From: Clostridiaceae bacterium BRH_c20a
GTDB taxonomy: Bacteria > Bacillota > Peptococcia > Peptococcales > BICA1-8
DNA: 52,388 nt
Direction: 5' to 3'
Assembly (NCBI GenBank): GCA_000961765.1
Contig: LADT01000068.1
Span: 1 to 52,388, forward strand
This document shows positions 17,420 through 26,652 of this stretch, one piece after another. The notes under the pieces were generated by a model. That model saw only the letters and a program-made list of their open reading frames with translations. It was not told the origin of the DNA and did no database searches. How positions within the stretch are numbered: position 1 is the stretch's first letter; each line of letters opens with the position of its first letter. A program made the position numbers and the translations under genes.

Positions 17420-18943
17420 TTATGCACTAAAACTTATTTGGTTTCTCCCATTATTTTTTGCTTGATATAAAGCCATGTCTGCATTATTAATTAATTCATT
17501 AACACTAAAGTTTTCGTCATTGATTATAACTGTTTCGATACCAATACTTATGGTAATCTTTATAATCTCATCTTTAAAAACAAGCTCCGTATTAGCTATG
17601 TATTCTTGGATGTCTTTAGCAACCCTAAAGGCATCTTCTTTATTGGCCTCAGGCAATATGATTAAAAACTCTTCACCACCATATCTCCCAAGGATATCAG
17701 TACGCCTAATCCTGTCCTTGCATGCTTTTGCTAACACCTTCAATACTTCATCTCCTGCCAGATGTCCATGCTTATCATTAATCAGCTTGAAGTGGTCAAT
17801 ATCAATCATTAGAATAGATATATAGTGGCCAAGTCTTCTGGATCTTTGCAGTTCTTTTTCGGCTTCTTCCATAAGCCCTCGCCTGTTATAAATTTGGGTT
17901 TGGAAATCATAGCTGGCCATATTGTTCAGAGCCTGGATCATTTCCTTCTGCCTTGAAATATCTTGAATAAAGTAAACACGGCCAACATTATTATTATTTT
18001 CATTGAGCACAGAGGTGCGAATTTCATAATACTTCTGTGTACCCTTATTTAAGATTTCCATTTCAAACTGATCGGTCTTTTGCTTTAGAATATACTGACA
18101 CTCTTTAAAAATGGAAACATCAGTTCCAATACGTTTTAAATCCAGCCACGCAAATATATTTTTAGCGGACTTATTAAAATCAATTAATCTATTCTTATCA
18201 TCTATTACAATAATACCTTCATTAATTTCTGAAAAAGTAACATCCCTTACTATTTCTTTCAGTTCAAGAAAATCATAACGGAATAAGGCAACATAAAAGA
18301 ATATGGCAGATAAGCTCAGACCAAAAGGTGTAAGATCTAGATTCAAAGGCGACAAACCTGCAATATAGATCATATTTACTGACATTGGCCAAATTGAGCC
18401 AAAAAACATCCAATAAGCCTGGGTACCAAATTTATATCCGTTTTTACGCCAAGCTCCGAAAAAAACAGACATCCCAAATAACTGTACTAAATAAGCGTAA
18501 GCAATATTTACGAAATACCAGGGTCCTCCTGATAGCTTAGCTAATAAATAGCCTTCAAATTCAAAAGCTGAAACATTAGTATAAATTAATTTATGGTATT
18601 CGTTTGTAACATTGAAAAAAAGTGTCAAGAAGGGGATAACCATTATCATTATAGTTATCTTTAAAGAGGCTGCCTTTTTAAAATGAAACTTATAAGCAAA
18701 AATCATCCAAAAAGCAGACATAAATGGCGCACCAAAATACTCCATTTTTAGGAAAAATTTTATCTGCTCAATATTATCAGCCTTCAGCTCAAAGCTGTAA
18801 CCTGTAATGTAAATAGCAATTGCTAAGCACATGATAGAAAAGGGAGCGGAGAGAGCGTTCCTCTGTTTGGACAATGAATATAAAAAGATAACAAAAAATG
18901 ATGCCCCAAAGAAAAGTAAGATATTTGAGATATACCCAATCAG
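17420..18943 (-). CDS. Membrane sensor diguanylate cyclase (7TM-PAS-GGDEF)
   Basis: About 507 residues if started at CTG 18943; a TTG at 18874 gives 484. The longer form is preferred because GGAGGG sits six bases before CTG, the frame is open back to a stop at 18958-18956, and the added residues (IGYISNILLFFGASFFVIFLY) make the first of seven membrane helices. A PAS domain (~220-340) is followed by a GGDEF domain with RYGGEEFLIIL, an active-site signature, and RRTD five residues upstream, an intact inhibitory I-site. It should make c-di-GMP from GTP with product feedback. The sensed signal is unknown. Transcribed convergently to ablB. Confidence 0.9.
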   Translation of the reverse strand: MIGYISNILLFFGASFFVIFLYSLSKQRNALSAPFSIMCLAIAIYITGYSFELKADNIEQIKFFLKMEYFGAPFMSAFWMIFAYKFHFKKAASLKITIMIMVIPFLTLFFNVTNEYHKLIYTNVSAFEFEGYLLAKLSGGPWYFVNIAYAYLVQLFGMSVFFGAWRKNGYKFGTQAYWMFFGSIWPMSVNMIYIAGLSPLNLDLTPFGLSLSAIFFYVALFRYDFLELKEIVRDVTFSEINEGIIVIDDKNRLIDFNKSAKNIFAWLDLKRIGTDVSIFKECQYILKQKTDQFEMEILNKGTQKYYEIRTSVLNENNNNVGRVYFIQDISRQKEMIQALNNMASYDFQTQIYNRRGLMEEAEKELQRSRRLGHYISILMIDIDHFKLINDKHGHLAGDEVLKVLAKACKDRIRRTDILGRYGGEEFLIILPEANKEDAFRVAKDIQEYIANTELVFKDEIIKITISIGIETVIINDENFSVNELINNADMALYQAKNNGRNQISFSA

Positions 18944-19201
18944 ATGAATCCCTCCCTATTTATCAAATGCCCTCTTTAAAAAATATTTTATATTATTTTA
19001 TGGGAATATGCACCCAATAATTTAAGGAAGGTCCTCAGGCACCTTTGTTAACCTTTGGAAATGGGAAGTAAGCATAAATGTGAAATTTAAAGATAAAAGT
19101 AGGAAATACTTTTTGCTTTGTCGAATGGGATAATAAATAATGTTCAATGAAGATATTGGATGATGATGAAGAAGTTTATAGAATGAAAGTGAGCTGGCTA
19201 A

Positions 19202-19474
19202 ATGAGAGCAGTATGCATTGATTTTGAAACAGCTAATAGCTTTGTTGGGAGCATTTGTTCTGTGGGGCTGGCAATAATTGAGGGCGGCAGTGTAGTTGAT
19301 ACCAAATATTGGCTAGTTAAGCCACACCACAGGTATTTTTATTTCGACCCATTTAATGTAAGGATTCACGGAATCGATAAAGAAGCTGTTAAAGATGCAC
19401 AGGAATTTGATGCTATTTATAATCAGATAAAACCTTTATTCGATATATTACGCCTTTTCTCATCAACGGGTTAA
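19202..19474 (+). pseudogene. Truncated DEDD 3'-5' exonuclease (DnaQ-like)
   Basis: 90 residues keep only the first exonuclease motif: AVCIDFETANS (D and E metal ligands) and ICSVGLAII, then FNVRIHGIDKEAV. ExoII and ExoIII motifs, which supply the other catalytic acids, are missing because the frame stops after KPLFDILRLFSSTG. The full family is about 180-200 residues. A remnant is the best reading; a short functional protein is unlikely. A terminator follows at 19523. Confidence 0.7.
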
Positions 19475-19522
19475 CGGTATTTTTGTTGAATAATATCATA
19501 GAAATAAAAAAGACACGCAATT

Positions 19523-19563
19523 AAGCTACCTTACCCTGAAAGAGTGGGAGGTAGCTTTTTTAT
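19523..19563 (+). terminator. Terminator
   Basis: AAGCTACC (19523-19530) pairs with GGTAGCTT (19550-19557), followed by T-rich bases on the plus strand. Confidence 0.8.
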
Positions 19564-19644
19564 TTAGTCTCAACAAATAGGTGACATTAAGGAATTAGAA
19601 GATTTCACAAAAAAATAGAGGATCATAAAGTAGTGATTGAGTTC

Positions 19645-20772
19645 TCATTTGAACAACCCCGTTGATTTAATGGAAAATTTGGTATGCACATTAATAATGG
19701 CGACTGGATATACCTGATGCCAGTCAATATTCGCCCACTGTCTAGGATATTTAATACGATACTTTCCGCCAAAACCTACTGGATCTGAATTCAAGCCCTG
19801 GAGTTTGGTTAGCAGGGCTTCGATCTTCCTCTTGGTCAGGGTTTCGGCTTCATTTTCTATCCTTTCCGTTTCATCTTTGGAAATTATCCGTTGAGGTTTG
19901 CTTTCCACCACTCCACCTGTGATTTTTAACTTCACGTCAAAAGTCACAATGCCAGTGTCGGAAACGGTGATTTCTGTCTTTGTTTGTGATTTGATCTTAT
20001 GAAAAGCGACTAACTTAACATCATTTAGTGGTAGAGTTAAATAACCAAGGTCAGACCCCATAATTAAAGCCAGAGTCTGAGTTTCATCCATATCAAGCTC
20101 CCCAACCATCGAGTTTTCAGAAAAGACCGCTGTTCCAGCAATTCTGTAATTGTCCTGGGATTGTTCTATGATGGGCAGATAAGAATCTTGCCACTTTTTA
20201 TCTACAATAGAGTTAACCCGCCAAAGGTCAAGGGGCAAAGCTAGGGTTCTTTTGCCAGGAATCTGAAAATAAAAGTCAATATAATTCCCCGGTAGTAGGT
20301 TGGCCTCATTTTTCAGATCTAAGAGCTTTTCCGGGTCATTTTTGGTCAATAGAACATTAGTGTTGGGAGGAATTAAGGGAAATCGCCCGACAAAGTCCAG
20401 AACATCATTAATATTACCTCGGGCTACTTCTTCAGAAAGGATGATTGCTCTAATTTGACCGAAAAAAATATCGGTGGCCACATTACTGTGGACTTTTGTC
20501 CAGGCCTCCAATGCAGACTTTCCCTCTCCTAAAATAATAAAATGACGTTTTTGGAACTGCTGGGTGGTTCCCTGGACTGGCGGAATTTGGGTACCCGGGA
20601 CTGGTATAACGATACCAATTTTCACTGAGGAGGTTTTTCCACTATCAAAAAATACTGTAGAAGCAATCCCCCGCCTACTTATCTCCTGCACATCCCAGCA
20701 GCCGGAGGTAAAGGACATTATAATAAATAACAGTAGTATAATTAAAGTTTTACGCAGCATCCTTTTTCCCAC
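19645..20772 (-). CDS. gerC: Spore germination lipoprotein, Ger(x)C family
   Basis: 375 residues. Signal peptide RKTLIILLLFIIMSFTSGC with the lipobox cysteine at ~25, so the mature protein is lipid-anchored outside the inner spore membrane. GCWDVQEISRRG is the family's typical start, and RYPRQWANIDWHQVYPVAIINV is the conserved C-terminal region. It is the C subunit of a germinant receptor. GTG 20772 overlaps gerB by 23 bases; ATG 20760 is an alternative start. Confidence 0.93.
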   Translation of the reverse strand: MGKRMLRKTLIILLLFIIMSFTSGCWDVQEISRRGIASTVFFDSGKTSSVKIGIVIPVPGTQIPPVQGTTQQFQKRHFIILGEGKSALEAWTKVHSNVATDIFFGQIRAIILSEEVARGNINDVLDFVGRFPLIPPNTNVLLTKNDPEKLLDLKNEANLLPGNYIDFYFQIPGKRTLALPLDLWRVNSIVDKKWQDSYLPIIEQSQDNYRIAGTAVFSENSMVGELDMDETQTLALIMGSDLGYLTLPLNDVKLVAFHKIKSQTKTEITVSDTGIVTFDVKLKITGGVVESKPQRIISKDETERIENEAETLTKRKIEALLTKLQGLNSDPVGFGGKYRIKYPRQWANIDWHQVYPVAIINVHTKFSIKSTGLFK

Positions 20773-21850
20773 CCCGTCTTCTGATAACTGCCAATAACCA
20801 TACGAACAAAAGGAAACCTATGGTAAAGACAAAGCCACTGACGCGAAAGAAAGAAAAAATATACCTAACTTCAATTATTTCAGTAAGTAATATCATTCCT
20901 GAATAGATAATCGGGAACAAAATAAGGGTAAACCATTTATAATTAAGTACCCCTAAGAGCTGAGCAATGCCTTCGGCAAGTATATAATAGAGAAACCCTA
21001 ACCCTGTTAATGTCAGGGTTAGCCAAGAGACGGTAAAAAACAGGCCGAAGGATTGCAGGATAAAAGGCAGGTTAGCCTTGCGCGTTACCTCTATAACCGG
21101 CCAGCTGTAACGGAGGACACCTGGTGCACTGTAATTTCCTATTCCGCTTATAATAGTTGCTAAGATCATAAAAAAAGCAAGTGTTGTAGCTCCTAAAATA
21201 GTTTTAAACCCTTTTCTTTTTTCTGTTAAATAGGGGTATATCATCAATACTGTGATCAGGGGGAAAAAAGGGTAAAACAATTGCACCGCGCCTAGAGGAA
21301 TCTTTAGTCCGTCTATAAAAAAGATGGGACGAATATTATCAAGTTCAAAGCTCTGAAAAGAGAAACCTATAGCCATTAGGCTTAAAATAAAGGTAACGGG
21401 GAAGATAAAAGCAGCCAGGCGGGTTATCCCTTCTATTCCCTGGTGGGCGATATAAGTTAAAACACCAAGATAAAGCAGAAAAATTGCCCAGGAAGGCGTC
21501 CTAAAGAGAAAATAGGTTCCGCTCTGTAGAGCAGTCATGTTACTGGATAAGATTAAGATGGCAAAGATAAACGTTAGATAAATAAGCCCTAATATTTTCC
21601 CCAAGAAAGTGCCGCAAACAACGGGGAGGTATTGGATGATGGATTTCTTTGGGAACTTACGTCCTAAGGAGTTTAGTAATATAATCAGTCCAACTGTCAG
21701 GACAAAGGCTAGTACTAAGCCCCAGTAACCATTGTTTCCAATATACTCAGCAGCTACATAAGGTGACTGCATTACACCAAGGCTGAACAAGGTAGCATAC
21801 AAAATCATAAATAAGAGTCCTGGGCCAATTCCTGTTTTTTCTTTTAACAT
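20750..21850 (-). CDS. gerB: Spore germination receptor B subunit (GerAB/ArcD/ProY family permease)
   Basis: 366 residues with about ten membrane helices in an APC-transporter-like pattern. N-terminal IGPGLLFMILYATLFSLGVMQ (part: FMILYATLFSLG) and GNNGYWGLVLAF are typical. Genetic work in Bacillus places germinant binding in this subunit. It starts at ATG 21850, overlapping the last base of gerA, so translation is coupled. Confidence 0.93.
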   Translation of the reverse strand: MLKEKTGIGPGLLFMILYATLFSLGVMQSPYVAAEYIGNNGYWGLVLAFVLTVGLIILLNSLGRKFPKKSIIQYLPVVCGTFLGKILGLIYLTFIFAILILSSNMTALQSGTYFLFRTPSWAIFLLYLGVLTYIAHQGIEGITRLAAFIFPVTFILSLMAIGFSFQSFELDNIRPIFFIDGLKIPLGAVQLFYPFFPLITVLMIYPYLTEKRKGFKTILGATTLAFFMILATIISGIGNYSAPGVLRYSWPVIEVTRKANLPFILQSFGLFFTVSWLTLTLTGLGFLYYILAEGIAQLLGVLNYKWFTLILFPIIYSGMILLTEIIEVRYIFSFFRVSGFVFTIGFLLFVWLLAVIRRRGGKKDAA

Positions 21851-23403
21851 TAAGCCTCATCCTCCCCTTCATTTTTGCCCAACCTATCCTCCTGTTGGGG
21901 ACGATAAGTTGGAGGTCGCCTGTAACTTAGCCACCAGGGCAACCGGATAGGGGAATCTGCCATATCAACTATTATGGGTGGTCCCCATGGGGCTAGATAA
22001 GATACCCCGAAGGACTTCAAGCTTGCCATGTGGGCTAAAATCAAAACACCTGCGCAAATCACACCTATAAAGCCAAAAACCGCCCCCGCAGCAAACAAAA
22101 CGTATCTTATCCATCGCCAGGCCTGTTCTTTAGCCAGGTTTGACGTACAAAAGGTGGCCAAAACGCAAAATACTACTACAGTTACAGTAATACCGGAGAC
22201 TAAACCGGCGTTAATAGCAGCAAGACCCATCACAATGCCTCCGCCTACACCAAGTATCATGTTGATATTTACCGGGGAGCGTGCGCTTGCCTCCCGCAAG
22301 ACCTCAAAGGCAAAAAAGGTAATACCCATTTCTAAGATGGCTGGAAAAGGCACTTGAGTGCGAACAGATGCTTCCAACTGTACCACTGAAGGGGGGAGTA
22401 ATTCGGGATTAATAGTAACCATGGAAAGGTAAAATCCCGGTAAAGTAACAGCAATAATTGTACCTATGGCTCGAATCAGTCTGAGGGCTGTACCTGTAAT
22501 CCAGTTGAAGTAGAAATCCTCGGCGGTTTGATAAAACTCGTTTGACGTTGCCGGAACTATAATATTAAAGGATGACCTGTCCACTAGGATGGCTACCCTT
22601 CCTTCCAAGATAGCTGACATAACTTTATCGGATCTCTCTGTTTCTTGAACAAGAGGGAAGGGGGTTAGCCTTCTATCACTAATAAACTCGGCGATATAGC
22701 CGGTTTCTAATATGCCGTCAATCTTTATCTGCTCAAGCCGTTTATGAACCTCCTGAACGATATCGGGATTGGCCACATCATTAAGATATATGATCGCAAT
22801 TTCCGTTTTTGTACGTTCTCCCACAATTTTTTTTTCCAGTTTCAGGTTAGGGTCTTTGATAGATCGTCTGATCATGCTGATGTTGTCGCTTAAGGTCTCG
22901 TTAAAACCTTCCCGTGGTCCCTTGATAGTTTTTTCTGTAACTGCTTCTTCTATGGGACGTTTAGCGAAACTTAGTAGAGGTACGGCCAAAATTATGCTAA
23001 CATCACCAATAATAACTAAAGCGTATCCGGATAATAGTTTTTCAATACCATTATGAAGGTTATCGACTTCAACAGACTTTGATGCCGAGATAATTAATTT
23101 TAGTTGACTAGCACCAAGTACGGCTGTTTTTTCTTGGATAAACTTATTAATTGGTTCAATAACGTGCTGCCCCAGCAAATTTCCGTCTACTAGTGTTTCC
23201 AGGTAAATTACAGCTGCTGCAGTATCCCCATTATCTTCAAAGCGACGAATTACTAAGTCACCAGGGCTTCCCGTAGACTGGAGAATAACCTGGATGATGT
23301 CATCAATACTTCCCTTGATTTCCCCGTGTTTTAGTACAGAGGAGCCTATTTTTATTGGGATAGGCTTTTTTTTAGGTGATTTAAGAAATTTATCGAAAAA
23401 CAT
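21850..23403 (-). CDS. gerA: Spore germination receptor A subunit (GerA/GerKA family)
   Basis: 517 residues. A soluble N-terminal domain (~1-260) includes DIIQVILQSTGSPGDLVIRRF and EFISDRRLTPFPLVQETERSDK. The membrane region shows EGRVAILVDRSSFNIIVPA, AVTLPGFYLSMVTINPELLP, and FFAFEVLREASARSP, all GerA hallmarks. This is the first gene of a complete A-B-C receptor operon that lets dormant spores respond to germinants. The charged C-terminus RPPTYRPQQEDRLGKNEGEDEA is normal for the family. Confidence 0.95.
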   Translation of the reverse strand: MFFDKFLKSPKKKPIPIKIGSSVLKHGEIKGSIDDIIQVILQSTGSPGDLVIRRFEDNGDTAAAVIYLETLVDGNLLGQHVIEPINKFIQEKTAVLGASQLKLIISASKSVEVDNLHNGIEKLLSGYALVIIGDVSIILAVPLLSFAKRPIEEAVTEKTIKGPREGFNETLSDNISMIRRSIKDPNLKLEKKIVGERTKTEIAIIYLNDVANPDIVQEVHKRLEQIKIDGILETGYIAEFISDRRLTPFPLVQETERSDKVMSAILEGRVAILVDRSSFNIIVPATSNEFYQTAEDFYFNWITGTALRLIRAIGTIIAVTLPGFYLSMVTINPELLPPSVVQLEASVRTQVPFPAILEMGITFFAFEVLREASARSPVNINMILGVGGGIVMGLAAINAGLVSGITVTVVVFCVLATFCTSNLAKEQAWRWIRYVLFAAGAVFGFIGVICAGVLILAHMASLKSFGVSYLAPWGPPIIVDMADSPIRLPWWLSYRRPPTYRPQQEDRLGKNEGEDEA

Positions 23404-23437
23404 TATCTAGCCCCCATAGAAAAAACATTATCCAAAT

Positions 23438-23466
23438 TAGTTTGCCGTTTCAGGTGAAGACTATTC
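23438..23466 (-). promoter_or_regulatory. Candidate sigma-G promoter of the ger operon
   Basis: On the minus strand GAATA (23466-23462) and CAAACTA (23444-23438) are spaced by 17 bases, near the forespore consensus GMATA-N17/18-CATNMTA. Start of gerA is 35 bases downstream. Forespore expression is expected for ger operons. Confidence 0.4.
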
Positions 23467-23559
23467 ATTTATTCTTTTTTTAAGAATAGCCTCTACATGG
23501 TATGACTGAGGCAAAGCGAAACTAATTGCCCATAGGGGTGCCAATGGGTTTTGATATTG

Positions 23560-23700
23560 AACAGTATGTGCATTGCGTCATAAAAGACGCAGGTAGGTTT
23601 CGCTTCGCTAGGTTAAGGTTAAAAAGAAACTTGATAACTAAGATTACATTTTTAAGGTTTAAACTTTTTTAACTTAGCGCAGCGAAAACTAGCATTGTTT
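23560..23700. repeat. TTCGCT-AGGTTAAGG repeat with inverted arms
   Basis: AGGTTTCGCTTCGCTAGGTT (23592) resembles the block at ~8537-8570. Its arms face TTAACTTAGCGCAGCGAAAA at ~23669, so the region can fold back. The remaining ~100 bases to 23801 are AT-rich leader only. Confidence 0.5.
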
Positions 23701-23801
23701 ATCAACCAATCATCAACCTTAAATTTATTTAATATGAAATAATATGGTACAATATATTTAAATTAATATAAAAGTGTTAATTTTACGACTGGGGTGAAAA
23801 T

Positions 23802-24707
23802 ATGAAAATCGTAATAGCTGGTGGTTCAGGGTTTATTGGAAAGCGATTGACTGACAACCTTGTTGAGCACGGGCATGAAGTTGTTATATTAACTAGAAAA
23901 GGAAAGATTCCAGCGAAGGCCGTATCATATGTGAATTGGCTCAAAGAAGGTGCTGCTCCAGAAAAGGAGTTAGGAAAGGTTGATGTTTTTATTAACTTAG
24001 CAGGTGTTTCGATAAATGATGGAAGATGGGATGCTAAACACCAAAAAGAAATATATTATAGTCGGATGGTAGCTACAGAGGAGTTATTAAGAATAATCTC
24101 CATATTGCCTCAAAAACCGTCTGCATTTATTAACGCGAGTGCTATCGGTATTTATCCGACATCATTAGAAACTGCTTATGCAGAAGACTCTTTAGCAACA
24201 TCAAATGATTTTCTAGGTAATACTGTAAAGGACTGGGAAAATAAAGCAAATAAAGTGGAAAAGTATGGGGTGCGTACTGCTTTTATGAGATTTGGCCTTG
24301 TACTTGGTAATGAAGGCGGTGCCTTTCCTCTAATGGCACTTCCGTATAAAGTATACCTTGGTGGAACAGTTGGTTCGGGGGAACAGTGGGTCTCTTGGGT
24401 TCATATTATTGATGCTATACGAGCTATAGAATTTGTTATTGAAAATGAAATTTTGTATGGACCTGTTAATGTCACATCACCATCCCCTTTAAAGATGAAA
24501 GATTTCGGTAAAACAATTGGGTCTGTATTAAAAAGGCCACATTGGTTTCCTGCACCTTCATTTGTTATGAAGGTGGCACTAGGGAAAAAAAGTAAACTCG
24601 TTCTTGAAGGCCAACGGGTCATACCTAAAGTTTTAATGGAAGCAGGATTTGAATTTTTATTTCCGACACTTAATTTAGCTTTAGAGAATTTGCTTATAAA
24701 AAAGTAG
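23802..24707 (+). CDS. TIGR01777 family SDR-like protein (YfhF/YfcH type)
   Basis: 301 residues. N-terminal Rossmann motif MKIVIAGGSGFIGKRLTDNL, INLAGVSINDGRWDAKHQKEI, a SAIGIYP region in the position of the catalytic serine/tyrosine, and C-terminal DUF1731-like VLKRPHWFPAPSFVMKVALG. These define the NAD-dependent epimerase-like TIGR01777 family. Its reaction is unknown. In Bacillus it is linked with division or recombination genes, which is not the case here. It is a single gene; ATG 23802 follows GGGGTGAAAAT. Confidence 0.9.
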   Translation: MKIVIAGGSGFIGKRLTDNLVEHGHEVVILTRKGKIPAKAVSYVNWLKEGAAPEKELGKVDVFINLAGVSINDGRWDAKHQKEIYYSRMVATEELLRIISILPQKPSAFINASAIGIYPTSLETAYAEDSLATSNDFLGNTVKDWENKANKVEKYGVRTAFMRFGLVLGNEGGAFPLMALPYKVYLGGTVGSGEQWVSWVHIIDAIRAIEFVIENEILYGPVNVTSPSPLKMKDFGKTIGSVLKRPHWFPAPSFVMKVALGKKSKLVLEGQRVIPKVLMEAGFEFLFPTLNLALENLLIKK

Positions 24708-24780
24708 GGTTACCCTGGGTTATTGGTTGGTTATTAGTATTTAAAGCCAATAAAAGCAAAGAAAAAAGGAGGAGGTAGAA

Positions 24781-25300
24781 GTGAAAATTTTTAAGAAGTA
24801 TAAATTAGTAAAACAGGCTTTGTTGTGCTGCATTTTGCTATTTGCCATTTATCCAGTAGGAGTTTTAGCAAACTCGTCATGGCATTGGGTAACAGTAAGC
24901 CCTATGAGGATTTTGCCAATAGCAATAATATTAACACTTGCTATTGAGACTTGGGGAGTAATAGTATATGGGAAAGTTGAGGAAAAAGTAAGGGTCTTTT
25001 TTATTGTTACTTTTGCAAATATTACTTCTTTTACAGCACCTTATATTTATAGCACATACTTCTTAAATGGGTTTTATTATTCAGGCTGGGGTTATGCATG
25101 GGAAAGAGCATTCAATATATATAATTAGGCTTATATATTTAGTGCTAACTTTGTGTATTGAAGTTCCCCTGGTATATTTTCTACTTAATAACCGAAGCAA
25201 AAATAAGAAAATATTATTACTTATAATAATAGCTGTAAATGTAATTACCACGATAATTGTTGCAGTTCTAGAAAGACGTCTTTGCCAGGGTCGATGGTAG
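24781..25300 (+). pseudogene. Four-helix membrane protein gene broken by a frameshift
   Basis: GTG 24781 (AGGAGGTAG at 24770) opens a frame with a signal-like helix and membrane helices, ending at 25128 in WERAFNIYN. The frame shifted by one base continues at once with IIRLIYLVLTLCIEVPLVYFLL, a charged loop and a fourth helix, ending RRLCQGRW at 25300. Joining the two frames near 25112-25125, in an ATATATATAA run, gives one ~173-residue protein. This indicates a one-base insertion in a dinucleotide-like run, a sequencing error, or phase variation. The family is not named with confidence. Confidence 0.65.
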
Positions 25301-25422
25301 CGTTGCATCTGACTCCTTATTTTATTTGCTTAAGTTCAAAAATTGAGTATAATATGTATTATAGAAATTACTTAGTCCGAAGTTCCTAAAATTGTTTTCA
25401 ATAAAAAACCCTTATAAAATAA

Positions 25423-25497
25423 GCGGATGTAGCTCAATGGTAGAGTATCGGCTTCCCAAGCCGAGGGTTGCGGGTTCGAGCCCCGTCGTCCGCTCCA
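25423..25497 (+). tRNA. tRNA-Gly (TCC)
   Basis: Acceptor GCGGATG/CGTCCGC (one G-T pair), D arm TAGCTCAATGGTAGAGTA, anticodon loop CTTCCCA (TCC), T arm GCGGGTTCGAGCCCCGT, encoded CCA. Confidence 0.95.
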
Positions 25498-25514
25498 AAA
25501 TTATATTGTAAATC

Positions 25515-25546
25515 AAGGCCTCCCGAGTGATGGGAGGCCTTTTTGC
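25515..25546 (+). terminator. Terminator after tRNA-Gly
   Basis: AAGGCCTCCC pairs with GGGAGGCCTT around GAGTGAT, followed by TTT. Confidence 0.9.
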
Positions 25547-25814
25547 AAACATTTTGCTAACAGTACTTATCTGGTATAGAAAATTTTATAAAGCCTCGCT
25601 TACATACTATATACTAACAATGTAAAATCAGTTGAAAATAAAATAAGGGTAATAGTACCAGTAGCTTCAAATTACCAAGCCAAGAACCTATTAGCCGGAT
25701 TGCTCTTCAGCACTGCTCTATTCGTTTAAAGAGTAAGGGCCATTTATAGCCAAATAAAGCTAAAATCAAAATTTATACCATCGATTCTTCAGGTTCTATA
25801 TTTGCTAATCAAAT

Positions 25815-26083
25815 TTATTTATTAATTTTATAAAAAGAAGATAAAATTATGAGACCAAAAACTACTTCACTAACTGTATGAGGTAACATTGAAGTTGTAA
25901 GCACAGAAAGTGTTATATATAATGTCGGAAGTCCAACAGCTATGAATTTAATCCAATCATATTTCCATAAACCATTTTTGTGAAATTTACAAAAAAAATT
26001 AGGCACAGTAGTTATGCACCAATAATTACAGGAAATGTTGAGATGAAAATTAAACGGAAAAGAAAATTAGATGTATTAAACAT
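25815..26083 (-). pseudogene. Decayed small membrane protein
   Basis: ATG 26083 (minus, after ATGGGGA) opens MFNTSNFLFRLIFISTFPVIIGA and then hits TAA. After a frame change the sequence continues as CLIFFVNFTK and then as KNGLWKYDWIKFIAVGLPTL with two more hydrophobic segments, ending SSFYKINK at 25815. Read together this would be a ~90-residue protein with about four membrane helices, now interrupted by a stop and a shift. The family is unknown. The flanks 25547-25814 hold nothing recognisable. Confidence 0.35.
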
Positions 26084-26149
26084 TTCCCCATAAAAAAGTA
26101 ACAAAACAACAAGTAATGTATATAAAAATATACCTGTAAATCTTTGAGA

Positions 26150-26295
26150 GCACTGAAAAAGTCCAGTTCCGTGTCATTCTGAATGAAACGAAGTGTAATG
26201 AAGAATCTTGAAAGCCTCGTAAATGCTCAGATCCTTCGCTATCGCTCAGGATGACAAGCTTGGCTATTTGCCTTATTACTTAACTTTTTCAGTGC
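26150..26295. mobile_element. MITE-like element with 13-bp terminal inverted repeats
   Basis: GCACTGAAAAAGT (26150-26162) is the exact reverse complement of 26283-26295. The 146-bp interior contains TGTCATTCTGAATG and CTCAGGATGACA facing each other (GTCATTCT...GGATGACA), with GAAGAATCTTG and AGATCCTTCGCTATCGCTC. No coding capacity. Size and arrangement fit a non-autonomous element or a dispersed intergenic repeat. Confidence 0.7.
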
Positions 26296-26433
26296 CTTGA
26301 AATCTTTTAAGGTTATTTTTCAGACTTAACTACCCCCATAACTACTTCTATTTGATATTTAGTATCATTGTAATAATTAAGTTAGACATCATCAACTTTT
26401 ATCTATATAAAGTTATGTCGTAAACAACCAAGA

Positions 26434-26481
26434 GGTCCATTATCAAAGCCTAGGGATACCCCTCGGCTTTGATAATGGACC
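26434..26481. repeat. Near-perfect 48-bp hairpin
   Basis: GGTCCATTATCAAAGCC (26434-26450) is the exact reverse complement of 26465-26481. AGGG/CCCT continues the stem to an ATAC loop after one T-C mismatch, giving 21 pairs. No T-run follows, so it is not a classic terminator. AACAACCA (26423) and TGGTTGTT (26520) make an outer inverted pair. Confidence 0.75.
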
Positions 26482-26652
26482 CCATGTAAAAATTGCGGCA
26501 CAAATTTTGTTGTGCTAACATGGTTGTTAGTGTTATTTTGGTAATCAATACTAAAGGAAAATATTTAGGAACTTTTTTTAGAAGACAAGTGAGCAGAACA
26601 TAATGGGAAGATTCTATTAATTCAAAATATTATTTTAACAAGGAGGTTGTTT

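Noticed and set aside
26423-26528. Integron attC-like or transposon end-pair around the 48-bp hairpin
   Set aside because: The outer pair is only 8-9 bp and no integrase or attC core sites (RYYYAAC/GTTRRRY) were found.
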